From assembly GCA_022539475.1 (NCBI GenBank), contig VCMS01000258.1, forward strand, positions 29,507-93,506: DNA of 64,000 bases. The letters are read 5' to 3'. Below, in pieces: positions 42,833 through 53,277 of this stretch (position 1 is its first letter; every line of letters begins with the position of its first letter). The notes beneath the pieces are model-generated. The model searched no databases. It saw nothing but the letters and a program-made list of their open reading frames with translations, and was not told the DNA's origin. The translations under genes were made by a program, and so were the position numbers. The stretch comes from Gracilaria domingensis. Lineage: Eukaryota > Rhodophyta > Florideophyceae > Gracilariales > Gracilariaceae.

Positions 42833-44234
42833 CCAGGGCGCCGTAACTAACAGTTAGTCTGTCCGCATACTAATCCTTTCTCACACAAACAGAAACCTGA
42901 GTGAACTGCGCGCTTCTTTTTCCTTCGAACTCTTCTTTCTGATCGTAACAACGTCATCAGATCGTGTGATCTGCGAGAGATAACTTACTGACTATTAACC
43001 GTTAAAGAGTTTAAACAACCTGAGCAAGAACTCGAACGCTCCTCTGCTGGCTTCATAATGTTACGGCGGCCTCGTGGTTGTCTGTTTCAATCGCGTGCCT
43101 TGCAACAATGCTCGCGGAGCAGATGGGCATTCCCATTGCGGTAACCATGCTAAACTTGACTTTCACACATCCAACGTTATCGTGATCAATGCAGCACCAT
43201 CATGACCAATACGCCTTCCTACCGTGGGCGCAAACCGCTTGACACAATAGCCGTTCGACCAACCAAATGAAACGCTGCAAAGATCCCGTAAGGTGCTTGG
43301 CCGCTTTCTCTTTTGAATCAGTCTTCAATTGAAAGAGCGTCAGTCACCAACCTTCATCACCCCCTTTCCGACTTCGCAAACGACCCCATTACCCCACGCA
43401 TCTTTATGGGCTGCGATGCAGAACACAGGACACTTTCGTTCAACGCGGAAATGACGCCGCCGCCATGAAAAGCCGCCAGCATCAAGCTGATGATGATGAT
43501 AATGAACTGCTCGTCGCGGATGAATTGCTCGCCTCCATTTTTTCTAAAATCATCGGTCACTCCATAACGAATCTCTGCATATCTGAGATCTCGTCTCGAG
43601 ATTCTCGTGCGATGGTTCATAATGAACCGTTCATTCGCTGCAAATCTGCATGACAGTAGGCCCCCCCCATCCACATGCAAGTTAGAAGGATACCGCAAAG
43701 GCCTTGGGGTAACGTCATCAACCGAAATCTTACAACCAACTTGGTTGGAACGTAGTATCTAGGAAGCAAGCGTATTCCACGATATATCGAGTACCGCTCG
43801 ATGTACCACGTTCAAGATCCGGTCACCTTGGCAATGGGTTAAAGTTCAAAATGCATGTCTTGAGCTTGTCCTTGCACCCCTGACATCCTTGGCAAGTGCT
43901 ACAACGTCCGTAAACTTCACGAGTACATGGCAAACTAGGGAAGGCAAAGGTGCTTTGATTGAATCAGGGGTACGTCTCGGTCTGATTGTAAAACCAGGAC
44001 CAACAAGTTCACCATCATGGCCACGATTGGGCTCAAACCAGGACGTGGGCCATCGTGTCCACCTGTTGGACACGAAATCGGCGGCAAGATTCTCAGGGTC
44101 GACATCAGGTCGATACCTATGGCTTCAAAATCACTGCGACCAATAGTTCGAATCCAATTATGCACTGGTTCCAGCTGCGAGGATGTGATAGGCGGTTCCG
44201 AACACGGATATTAAAACGACTTCCACAGAGTTCC
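42833..44234. other. Intergenic
   Basis: No supported gene. Open pieces on the minus strand at 43846-44165 could be the decayed 3' continuation of the YwqG-like gene but show no clear motif. Confidence 0.45.
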
Positions 44235-44777
44235 TCAACTGAACGGATTCAGTCCGAACTCGTGACGCATGAGCGGGCCGGTAAGCCACAGAGTCGGTGC
44301 TGGCATCTCTTCCATCAATTCCTGGTCTGCCAGTTTCATGGCGTTGCGCCAGCGGAATGTAGGAAGCGGAAGGAGAAGCGTGAAAGAATCATCAACAGGA
44401 TCTTCGGTGGAACGCCAAGGAAGCAGGGCGGCTTCAGGATGCTCTTCCTCTGGACACCAAAGGATCTGCAGCAGGTCCTTCGAGTTTGGAAAGGGGATTT
44501 GAGGAAAGTGATCACGATGGAGCTGCAGGACAGGGACGTAAGGGCAGGAGTGATAAGGACAGCGTGGCCATTGTTCGGATCGAGGCCATGCGATGATACC
44601 GCCAAACTTGGAGGCAAACAGATCGGAGACAGTGGCGCGAACCGGACGGAGAAGGACGGCGGTGCGGGAGATGGGAGCTAGGAAAGAGAATACGGTGCCG
44701 AGGTCGAAGGAGGGCGTAAAGATGGGGCGCGGGTTGCTAAGCGTTGACATGAAAGCAAGGGGTTTCGGTGTCGGCAT
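44235..44777 (-). CDS. Possible YwqG-like (DUF1963) domain protein, short
   Basis: 180 residues from ATG 44777. The central block (SKFGGIIAWPR, then WPRCPYHSC, VLQLHRDHFP, SKDLLQILWCPEE) recalls DUF1963 proteins: G-G-x-P/A-W-P, then WP, then an L-Q strand, then the glycine/leucine 'gllQlfyC' segment. The zinc-like CPYHSC replaces the more usual spaced cysteines. The family is normally longer, so this is probably truncated or a pseudogene. No signal peptide. The assignment rests on pattern only. Confidence 0.45.
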   Translation of the reverse strand: MPTPKPLAFMSTLSNPRPIFTPSFDLGTVFSFLAPISRTAVLLRPVRATVSDLFASKFGGIIAWPRSEQWPRCPYHSCPYVPVLQLHRDHFPQIPFPNSKDLLQILWCPEEEHPEAALLPWRSTEDPVDDSFTLLLPLPTFRWRNAMKLADQELMEEMPAPTLWLTGPLMRHEFGLNPFS

Positions 44778-44834
44778 TGATCCGCCTGCGACTCGGAATG
44801 GCCTCCGGGAAAGTGAACGAATTGGATGGGCCAA

Positions 44835-46313
44835 ATTTCAGATATACCAGTTGTATAAATACGATGGGTGTAGCCAATCATTCAAATATGATTGGACGTG
44901 TCTTTTGCATATGTGCATACATTGTTGCGAGATAACGCGAATGGGTCCCATTTTTCTCTGCCTCGTTGCTCCTTGTAGCCATTACTTACCGAAGCTACAA
45001 GGGTATGCCTAATCCTATGCTCTTAGCTTCACAGGCTTCCCATTCAGAGAAGAAATTGTAGCTCGAGGTACTCGATATCTCTCCTGTTCATACGTATTGG
45101 ATCCACGTCTAAATCGGGAGTCCTTATCTCCTTCAATGAGTGTTTCTTAACTTCATTGACCGCGATTAGCTGAGTAAATTACATAATAACTCTCTTGGTT
45201 TGAGTTTAGGAGCAACGGTTGGCTCTGAAACATGAATCTTGACGTGATGACGTCGGTTTCTTGTTTACCTTTCAAATTCTTAGTAGCCTCTGTCCGCACT
45301 ACATTTCTGCGAAGACCAAGATCATCGTTACGATCTCGGTCCTCATCAATAGTTTCTACACCAGGAAATAAACTCTCTCTTCAGCGAACCGCGATGCCCG
45401 AGATGGCAATGAGAAAGCCAAAAACGGGCCATCGGGACCGGTACGAACTAAAGGTATAAATACGGCCATATATCCAGTCTAACAGTTAAGGAGGATCGGG
45501 AAAGTTTTGTATCATTCTGAGCACCACCAACAGCAATCGCTAACATGTCTGATTCTGTTGCATGTAACAGACATAACGTTAATTGGGTCTCCCCCATTTT
45601 TCTAGTGAGTACGAAATCGAGTCGATACCACAACTACCGCTGTAGGATCCAGTGAAAGCCTGCCTCCACTTTTCTCTCGCGATGAACTCTTTGTGATACA
45701 CAACCACAGACAGAAAGATAAGAACAAGTATTTTGCTTATCTCATCCAAGTGATTGATTTTCTGCAAGATTCGTTCCTCCCCCCTCCTCCCAGTAGACCT
45801 GGCTGGTTTGCCAAGATAATAAACTCACCAACATATACGTACGCTGATTCAAAAGTCTTTCGTATGTTCAATATCCTTAGATTCTTTCTTCTTCTTTATT
45901 ATGAGCGTGATACGCTTATTGCTCGTATCACGTGGGGTTTTGCTAAGGACCCCCAGCACTTATAATGTTTTCCCTATCAACGTAGCTGCTGACTACAAAT
46001 CTGATTTGTACCGTGTTACGCTCACTGAGCTTTGTGTCAGCAAAAGCATTAACCTCTAAAGTGTTCTCTCGTCTGCGTGAGCATTTCGTCACCGATGATT
46101 CAGCCTCTTCATCTCTCCTTCTTTTTGTAGTACCTCTTCCTTCTTCCTCTTGAGGTCATCGGCTAAGGGGTACACCACGGCAAGGCGCTCTGCACGTACC
46201 TCATTGCGCCGTACAAGAGGTTGTGACGGCTCTCCTTCACTCAGTCCTCATTTCCTTGGCGACACCAGGCAAAGGAGCAGCCAGTCGCTTCACATCGTTC
46301 TTCGACCCTAGGC
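44835..46313. other. Intergenic
   Basis: No gene seen. A 9-bp inverted repeat (CGTGATACG / CGTATCACG) with a 9-base loop lies at 45907-45933. Confidence 0.5.
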
Positions 46314-46769
46314 ATGTGCGTAAAAGCTTTTACGAAGAAAAACCCTGTAGAAAACCGCCACATGGTTGCCTCCGTTGGATGTATCACACCATGGGGAGGG
46401 AAAGCCAGGGAAAACATCGGTAGGATCGTTCCCAGTGATCAGCTCGTGGCCTGCTGCTTGCGTGCAGCTAGTCGGGGGCCTTTTCACGACTTACCACCCA
46501 GGTCGACAATGGCGATCGGTAAGCAGACCAACCGTCCGGCCGATTTTAGTGACTTCCCGAGTCTGGAGAGGCGCGCCGGTGCGCCGAGCGCCCATGCGAG
46601 TTTAACGACATCCCGAGTCCGGAGCGGCGATCGGTGCGCCGATTACCGCGGCGAGTTTAGCGACTTCCCGAGTCCGGAGAGGCGTCGGTGTGCCGAGCGC
46701 CTATGCGAGTTTACCGACTTCCTGAGTCCGGAACAGCGATTGGTGCGCCAATCGCTGGGACGAGTTTAA
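46314..46769 (+). CDS. Questionable ORF over a minisatellite
   Basis: 151 codons from an ATG. The second half is the translation of the 55-bp minisatellite and reads as repeats of EFSDFPSPERR-type text in shifting registers, as expected when a non-multiple-of-three repeat is translated. No signal peptide or domain. Probably not a gene. Confidence 0.2.
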   Translation: MCVKAFTKKNPVENRHMVASVGCITPWGGKARENIGRIVPSDQLVACCLRAASRGPFHDLPPRSTMAIGKQTNRPADFSDFPSLERRAGAPSAHASLTTSRVRSGDRCADYRGEFSDFPSPERRRCAERLCEFTDFLSPEQRLVRQSLGRV

Positions 46770-46784
46770 CGACCTCCCGGGTCC
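46545..46784. repeat. Minisatellite, ~55-bp unit, about 4.4 copies
   Basis: Units begin TTTA(G/A/C)(T/C)GAC(T/A)TCC and start at 46545, 46601, 46655, 46710 and 46765 (partial). Units are 54-56 bp and GC-rich, each containing GAGTC(C/T)GGA. A 17-base tandem duplication (CTTAGATTCTTCTACGA) follows at 46785-46818. Confidence 0.85.
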
Positions 46785-46818
46785 TTAGATTCTTCTACGA
46801 CTTAGATTCTTCTACGAC

Positions 46819-47363
46819 CCACTTCTAATTTTGAAGGCTCCAGTTCGCGGGAGGGGTTGGAAAAGAAATTATTGGGGTTTCTTCGGAGGAACTACACTGG
46901 GATCGGATAACGACGCAGGCTGCGGACCCGGCTCGTTCGCCTGAGCCACCGTTGACCTCATAAACAAAGGTATGTAGGAGGGACCCCGAAAATACTATCG
47001 TTGACGGCAACCTCCGCGCATGAAGATAACATATCATAGAGGCCTTTTTTTCTCACGTCTCTGCAGAGTAGGATATATTGGTCAATAGGATAGAAAAGAA
47101 GACGAGAATAGAGCTTCATATTATGCTCATGTTAGTCCTAGAGCCGGTGCCCACTGCCAGTGGTTTTCTCAAAAAGTAACTACAACTTATTACAGAACAA
47201 TTCCACATCTTGATATCCCTTTGTTCGTCATTCGGAAACGTCACACATCATGAGCTGTTGTAACCTTGTCAACTGGGCGACATGCTTCGAAAATTATTTC
47301 TTCAACTGGACTCCGGGGCAAGATGCTCGAGAAGGATGGCTCGAATGTCGAAAGTATAGACTG
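46819..47363. other. Intergenic
   Basis: No gene seen. Confidence 0.5.
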
Positions 47364-47371
47364 TATATAAG
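47364..47371 (+). promoter_or_regulatory. TATA box of the secreted nuclease gene
   Basis: TATATAAG, 105 bases before ATG 47476. Confidence 0.65.
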
Positions 47372-47475
47372 AACCGTCGTTTGCTCCCCAGGGTTCTATC
47401 TCCTTGTCTTCCCAACACATCCCGCATCATCTCAGAACTCATCTGATAAGAAAGTTGCTGCTCTCAACTTTGGAC

Positions 47476-48339
47476 ATGATGCCCTCCTCTCTCCAAGCCT
47501 TTTTGGCAGCTCTCATTCTGTCCCTTTCCGTTGCGAGTGGGATTAGCATTTCCGATTCACTCCTCGTGGCGGCGGATAGCATCAAGACAGATGTCATTCA
47601 GAAGGACATTCATTCAGGAAGTGTGCGTCAGAAAGCTGCGTTTGATGGCTCTGCTTTTGGAGAAGATAGCGGGCTCGATCTTTTCAATACGTCTATGCGG
47701 TTGGCTAGATGTGCAACTTTCAATGACCAAAACAACATAAACAGTTTCAACGCAGCGAACATCGCCAACACAGGTGCCACGATTACATACACGGCTGGTA
47801 GGAACAACAATGGTGTAAATCCGTTCCAAGTCCAAGCAACGCAAACTACCATTCGTGTGACACAAACCAGTTACGATGCTCGGCTAGGCTCAGGTCCATA
47901 CAACGACGGAACCCCGCCGGGTTGGCAAGCAATGCTTAACCAAGTAGGAGGGGATGTTAATGGTGTTCATCGCGGACATCTCGGGCCAGCCCGCCTCGGA
48001 GGATCAGGTCTTGATGTTCGAAACATTGTGGCGATGTATCAGCGTGTGAATATCCGCCATCTCGCAATTTGGGAAAGAATGGTGAACGCCGCTTTCGACA
48101 ATCAACTCGTTCCGGAGCCCGACTGCATTGACTATCGTTGCATCGCCTACTACACGGAGGGTAGGGATAGTCCGAGCAGTATTCGTTCTTCGGCATGGCT
48201 GATTCGCAACGGTAATCGACGATTATGGTTTGATGTGCAAATTCCCAATGAGCCCTTCAATTCTGGGGCGGCAACGGACATTCACTGGGACGACACGGCT
48301 AATATGTTCCCAACATTGAACCACCGTGGACGCCCGTAA
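47476..48339 (+). CDS. Secreted DNA/RNA nonspecific endonuclease-like protein
   Basis: 287 residues from ATG 47476 (a second ATG follows at 47479). Signal peptide MMPSSLQAFLAALILSLSVASG. After a spacer, residues ~150-215 match the beta-beta-alpha-Me nuclease family: a GDVNGVHRGHL block whose second His (~168) is the usual catalytic base (DRGH-type motif), then GGSGLDVRNIVAMYQRVN, which supplies the Asn residues of the metal site, then a helix with WER. Similar domains occur in bacterial secreted nucleases and nuclease toxins; transfer from bacteria is possible but unproven. The protein probably degrades extracellular nucleic acid. A TATA box lies 105 bases upstream and AATAAA 130 bases downstream. 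Confidence 0.75.
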   Translation: MMPSSLQAFLAALILSLSVASGISISDSLLVAADSIKTDVIQKDIHSGSVRQKAAFDGSAFGEDSGLDLFNTSMRLARCATFNDQNNINSFNAANIANTGATITYTAGRNNNGVNPFQVQATQTTIRVTQTSYDARLGSGPYNDGTPPGWQAMLNQVGGDVNGVHRGHLGPARLGGSGLDVRNIVAMYQRVNIRHLAIWERMVNAAFDNQLVPEPDCIDYRCIAYYTEGRDSPSSIRSSAWLIRNGNRRLWFDVQIPNEPFNSGAATDIHWDDTANMFPTLNHRGRP

Positions 48340-48468
48340 GGCCTCTCCGTTTGGAGGTTATCATAGAAGCGGCATCAGTTCATGATGAAGACAAAAGCTT
48401 TTGCGTAGCCCGTGAGAGCTAGATCAGCAACTACTAGTCATCGCTTCTACATCGTTATAGTTTCTTCT

Positions 48469-48474
48469 AATAAA
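48469..48474 (+). terminator. Polyadenylation signal AATAAA
   Basis: 130 bases after the nuclease stop codon. A 10-bp hairpin (48483-48492 pairing with 48509-48518) follows within ten bases. Confidence 0.6.
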
Positions 48475-48482
48475 GCAGTCTA

Positions 48483-48518
48483 AAGAGTGAGAGACGTGGT
48501 TTTATTTGTCTCACTCTT
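48483..48518. repeat. Hairpin just after the polyadenylation signal
   Basis: AAGAGTGAGA and TCTCACTCTT pair perfectly across a 16-base T-rich loop. It may affect 3'-end formation of the nuclease mRNA. Confidence 0.6.
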
Positions 48519-49553
48519 GAAGGTAACACTGTCCAAGGATATTTCTGAGAATTTCTTCGTCAAGTGCAGCTAAAAAGGGCACGAGAACGCTCAGTTTGGT
48601 CCCGAGCCTTCAGACATAAATTTGCGGTTGTGTAACAGGTTATGCACGAAGTTGATGTAATCATAGTAGCGTAATGACGGTTTTCAATTCAGTAGCAAAT
48701 GTCATATAAAGTTTTTAAGTACGTGACAAGAAATATAAACTTCAGACAAAAAGAAGAAGGGGTCAAAACCGTTCTGATTGTGGAGTTTAGGCAGCCATGG
48801 TTTGCTCCAGGGCTGAAAATTGTAAGCCAAAGTGCTCATCCGTAAGAAGGCTGTTGCGTAGACGATATCGATATCTAATGCCCACGCACTACGCCGTAAT
48901 GAGTTATCGATACGTGATGAGTTATCGATAAAAGCCATACCTTCAGTGACACAATCCCGTAGATTCTAAGATGATGCTTCAACGGTTTATCTGAAGGAGT
49001 AGGTGTCTCTTCAGAGCTTGCACACTTTGAAAAAGAGAGGTATACTCGGAAGCGGTCCGACAAGAAGATGAACCGGCAAATTTCGTTGAACTAAAGACTG
49101 TGTGATACAATCGCCAACCACCCGGATCGAAGAAATTCTCGTTGCAGTACGCTTGAAATTACAGTACCAGCACAACGCCAGTCGCAACTACCAAGCCTGC
49201 ACGCCAGGTCGGCGCCGCTGCCCACTCGCGGGCCGCCGACAAAGCGGGAGCCGTCCTCGTCAGCGCTGGACAGCGTGTGCGCGGTGCTCAGCTCAAGGCC
49301 CGCCGTCGCGTCATCAACGCGGCGACGCGCGGATGATAAGAGAAGTGATTGCGAGAGCTGCACATGAGAAGCGGAATGCGATGACGCGAAGGGAAGCGCG
49401 ACGTCGCTTGGCGCGTGCGTGGCGCGCGACGCGCGTGCGCGGCACGCAGAAGTTACTGTAAACAATGACGTCGAGCTCACCGGCTGCGGAGCATGTCATG
49501 CACGTCAGCTCGAACCGCCACCAATCGGACTCGAAGCTCGGTAATGATCGCCC
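48519..49553. other. Intergenic
   Basis: No gene seen. TATCGATA-type motifs cluster at 48,866-48,935 (three copies of TATCGAT). GC rises after 49,190. Confidence 0.45.
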
Positions 49554-50867
49554 TCAAATCACCTGCAGCTCCTCGTTCCCGTCATCATCGAACAAGTCTG
49601 GAAAGGCGAGCCGGACCCTGTGCGCAAGGAAAGCAGCCTCACCGCCGAGAAGCCCGTCGATTTTCAGCAACTGTTCACCGGCGCTGCTGCGCCAGCTCAA
49701 GCCGAAGCGCCGACCCCCCATCTCCCAAGACATTCTGTTGTTGGGAGAGGGCACTGTCTGTGCTTGTGACAGATCGAGCGTGAGCACAGTAGCGCGGGAG
49801 ATGTCGTACGAATGGCGTGAACAACACCGTTGCCATCCAAATCGATGAACAACCAGCCCGTCGCATCCGATGTCCCACATCTCGATTGCAAAGTAACGGG
49901 CAACCACGGTCACAAGCGCTACACTCCAAGCTAAAGTAATCGCTATATACCTTCGTACTGGGAATTCTGGCTCCAACTTGAGCAGGTCGTCACGTTGGAT
50001 TGTTGCCCAACACAGCACCCACATGAGCAATCCAAGAGCGAAGAAACGCAAGAAGGGAAATCGAGGATAGCGCCGCCGACGTAAAGGTAGATGGAAACGA
50101 AGTGCTCTGTGCTCCGCTCTCTTGACGTGCAGCAAACCGTGGCGTGGACGATGATCAAGTAACATCGAATGACGTCCGATCTTCACAGAGCCACATGAAT
50201 TGCCGAAGTGCTCAATGGCCTGCATCGGGAGGTACTGTCGACCACGACTTCGAAGCCTCCAGTCTTGCAGAAATGCGTTTATGAGTCTTGCTGCCTCACT
50301 TGCATCTGAAGGGCGTTGCTCGCTGTCGATGAAGATGGACTCGTACAACGAGACAACCTCCAGCACATTGCACATAGACGAAACTGTCCTTCTGCCCGAA
50401 CCACTAGATTCTATCACGACTCTGTTCGAGTTGTTGACAGTAATAACATGAGAAAGGCTAAAACGAGTGTGTCCACAAACAAGGATTCCTTTGTCCGCGT
50501 CTATATGAAGATGGTTCACTTGCTGCTTCCCGAGTTGAAACGAATATGCCGAAGCGTACAAGGAAGCCAACAATAAGAAAAGCTGTGCTACGGAAGGGTA
50601 TTCAGGCGGAACGGAGTATGCCAGGAATAAACAAAGTGCGACAGGGTACAGCACCCCGACGAAAAGTAAGAGTTTGACCAAATGAGAAAGGATTTCAGCC
50701 ATCGCAAACAGCAGCCATGCTGTACGGAGTGGGTCAGGAAACACGACGCGCTCATACGGCGGAAATGGCTTCTGCATGGCCTGTAGACGGCCCACCACGG
50801 GCCGTCTGGCATGCAAGAAGATTGACGAAGGCGACTTGTCGATGACGAGGAACTTTACGAAGCCCAT
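49554..50867 (-). CDS. Four-pass membrane protein, unknown family
   Basis: 437 residues from ATG 50867 (an alternative ATG at 50777 would drop 30 residues). Two hydrophobic pairs: ~50-83 plus ~92-110, and ~270-290 plus ~306-328. The regions after each pair read like small beta-rich domains (HIDADKGILVCGHTRFSLSHVITVNN...; GCDGLVVHRFGWQRCCSRHSYDISRATVLTLDL), suggesting an internal duplication of a 'two TM plus PH-like domain' unit. No signal peptide or catalytic motif. Inferred location is a cellular membrane, with soluble domains on one face. Confidence 0.65.
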   Translation of the reverse strand: MGFVKFLVIDKSPSSIFLHARRPVVGRLQAMQKPFPPYERVVFPDPLRTAWLLFAMAEILSHLVKLLLFVGVLYPVALCLFLAYSVPPEYPSVAQLFLLLASLYASAYSFQLGKQQVNHLHIDADKGILVCGHTRFSLSHVITVNNSNRVVIESSGSGRRTVSSMCNVLEVVSLYESIFIDSEQRPSDASEAARLINAFLQDWRLRSRGRQYLPMQAIEHFGNSCGSVKIGRHSMLLDHRPRHGLLHVKRAEHRALRFHLPLRRRRYPRFPFLRFFALGLLMWVLCWATIQRDDLLKLEPEFPVRRYIAITLAWSVALVTVVARYFAIEMWDIGCDGLVVHRFGWQRCCSRHSYDISRATVLTLDLSQAQTVPSPNNRMSWEMGGRRFGLSWRSSAGEQLLKIDGLLGGEAAFLAHRVRLAFPDLFDDDGNEELQVI

Positions 50868-51060
50868 CGTAGTACAGGACGGTGGGCGCGGCTTCCTTCA
50901 ACGACGGCTCGGCGGCCAGGCGAAGGTCTGTGGAAGTAGTGCTTGGAATTTCGATCCGAGGTGTGGTGCCAACACGAGAGAGGCAGTGGAAGCGGGCCGA
51001 AAGGACGGAAGCAGTTCGCATTGCGAACTTCGCAACTGTGGAGTACTGAGAGGGGAGCAA

Positions 51061-51143
51061 AGTAGAGCCGGGGCTGGAACCCAGGAACCCGAGTTCACAC
51101 AGAAAGCACACGAACGTGGTTACCGACTGAGCTATGGCCGCTC
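51061..51143 (-). other. tRNA-like sequence, degenerate
   Basis: On the minus strand a perfect A-box-like TAGCTCAGTCGG and a B-box-like GGTTCCAGCC are correctly spaced, and the T arm (CTGGG/CCCGG with a 7-base loop) forms. The acceptor and D stems do not pair and the anticodon arm is irregular. Probably a tRNA pseudogene or the head of a tRNA-derived short element. Confidence 0.5.
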
Positions 51144-52908
51144 CAGGGCGTGTGGCCCGTAAGATTGCACTGCGATTTTATCATAAACCTCTGTGATTGC
51201 CATCTGCAGCTGATCATCAACCATGATAGTTGGTTTGGGGTTGCTTTGGCATTGTTGCCGGCCTATGATAAGCCGAAAGCGCTTCTAAACTCTCGCCAGA
51301 TGCACACACATCTATGACGCGGCGCCGTCAACGCGACATGCAGAGCCACGGTACATACGGCAGTTCCTCTAGGTCTTCCTCCTCAACGTCGAACACCTGC
51401 GGATGGTGCAGTCGCACCTTACTCTGCAAACGTAACGCTGCCTCATTACCGACAAGTTTCGCATGCCTTCGCTCGGAAAGAACCTGAGAACTATTGCGAA
51501 GCTTCCAGTCTTCGAGAATGAGTTATATTCTCTTGCTGCAATATGTACAGCGGAAGTATCTCACACGCTTACGATCAGGATAGATTAGTATAAAGAGAGG
51601 CAACTGCAACACATGTGGAATTTGCGTAGATGTTATGGTGCCCGGATTCATCTTGTGCACCTCAAAACGGGAGGACGAGAATGAAAAGACAGTCTCCTGA
51701 GCCTTTTGGAGCTCAAAATTTTCTTTCAGTATTTGATCCCAGGCATCTGTAGATACCTCTGCATTGTCCACCGCCATGTCATGTGGCGATATCGGTCTGA
51801 AGCTCTCTCGATCTAGTCCCTCTCACCCTGTCATGAAACGTCGGTAGCTCGGAGATTTTCCAAAGTAATTTCATATCTTTTCTTGTACCTACCCCAAACC
51901 ATCTCAGTTGATTTAATGGAGATTCAACTGCTGTTAAGCACGTGATCCTAATCTATTACACAGAATAAACATACCAAAAGTTCCCTGTAATATTTGCAAT
52001 AAAAAAGATCGAAAAGATCATTCTTTGAAACGTAACGATACGTCGTACCGTCCCTAAAAATGTGAACTGTGAACCGTTGAAGTGGGATGTCATCATTTCC
52101 ACACTTTTAACTGTGAGAATTTCAACGAACGAAGAATGAAGTTTATTTTTAGCCGTTTGATCCATGCTTCTGGACTGCGCACACGTCACCGCCGTCGCTT
52201 GACAATGTCCCCGAGAACACAAATTTTGATCTTTTCCAGGTAGTTGATCTTGTGGAGATTCAAGGAGGCAAAAAGGATGCGGTCCTTGCCCACTTCTTTA
52301 CCAAAGCCAAACAAGACACATATATCTTGTGATCTCTGCGATACAATAATTTTATTGTTGGCTAGCTAGCCGAGCTTTCGCTCAAGATCATTTATGTTTG
52401 GAGAAGTGGGTGACGGGATCCGACCAGGATCTCCGCCGTGCAGATGAACACAATTCATTGCACACAGCACTCTCAAAGAGAGATGTGCTGCTCCACGATT
52501 TAAACAATGTAAACGGACATGTCTAGCATTAATAGTATTAAAACGATGTAGACGGACATATCTAGCATCAATTGAAGTACCAAATTAAGAATTGATAGGT
52601 TCTGAATCAATCGAGAAGCTTCATCTGGCAGTGTGAGGTGGGTTTTCGAAGAAGAGCATCGCATACCAGGAGAATGAGATCAAAAGCTAGAGCATGCATG
52701 TATTACAATAGAAAGCGTAGAGTTAGGTCTAATGAGAAACAATAGAGCTAGAGAAACGCTCCGTGGTTTAATTAGAACTGGCTTGGCCTGAGCGGCAGCC
52801 TGAGACTACCATAAAGGCGCCTGATCGCGGAGATTCGCGATCAGGAGGAGGTCAAAGAGGGGGCAGAGAGCCCGCTGACACTCTCTTCTTGGGTGCGGTA
52901 TCGGTGTT
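51144..52908. other. Intergenic, AT-rich
   Basis: No supported gene. Two short ATG-initiated minus-strand ORFs (51523-51777 and 51956-52222) have no recognisable features. A ~27-bp direct repeat containing GGACAT(G/A)TCTAGCAT occurs at 52503 and 52542. Confidence 0.5.
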
Positions 52909-53277
52909 CTAAGGCTTGATTTGCCACAGCATGCTAGTCGCTCGGTCGCGGTGGTGGTGCCCAGTGAAAGTCCCAGATCCAATGCGAAGGCGATGTTCAC
53001 TTGACACCGCCGTCGATCCAAAGATCATCTTTCGCTCTCGCGCGGCAGATTCGCTCAAATAAATCCACTTCTTCCGAAGAAGTTCTTCGATCCTCGAAAA
53101 TCCAGTTTTTTCCGTACACACTCCTACCCAATTGCAGAGTCTGAATAGTTGATCTTGCCGAGATTCAAAATCTGAACGGAACGCGGTTACTATTACACCT
53201 ACTAAACAAGCACCAGAGGGCTTTTGATCTTTGCGACTCAATAAAACTGGTTTCCGCCTCTGCACGTAGAGCTCCAT
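52909..53277 (-). pseudogene. Fragment of the 810-residue membrane-protein family
   Basis: The open piece contains LCNWVGVCTEKTGFSRIEELL, which matches the NWVGVCSEKSAIEF block of the 34283-36715 product. The remainder does not align and the frame overlaps the 3' end of gene B1. Remnant of a paralogue. Confidence 0.5.

Noticed and set aside
45907-45933. 9-bp inverted repeat as a transposon end or terminator
   Set aside because: Too short and isolated; expected by chance in AT-rich DNA of this length.
46545-46784. Could the 55-bp repeats be a CRISPR array?
   Set aside because: Units are contiguous and similar over their whole length, with no unique spacers; it is a minisatellite in a eukaryotic context.
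51523-51777. 84-codon ATG ORF on the minus strand
   Set aside because: Too short and featureless; no promoter or family evidence.
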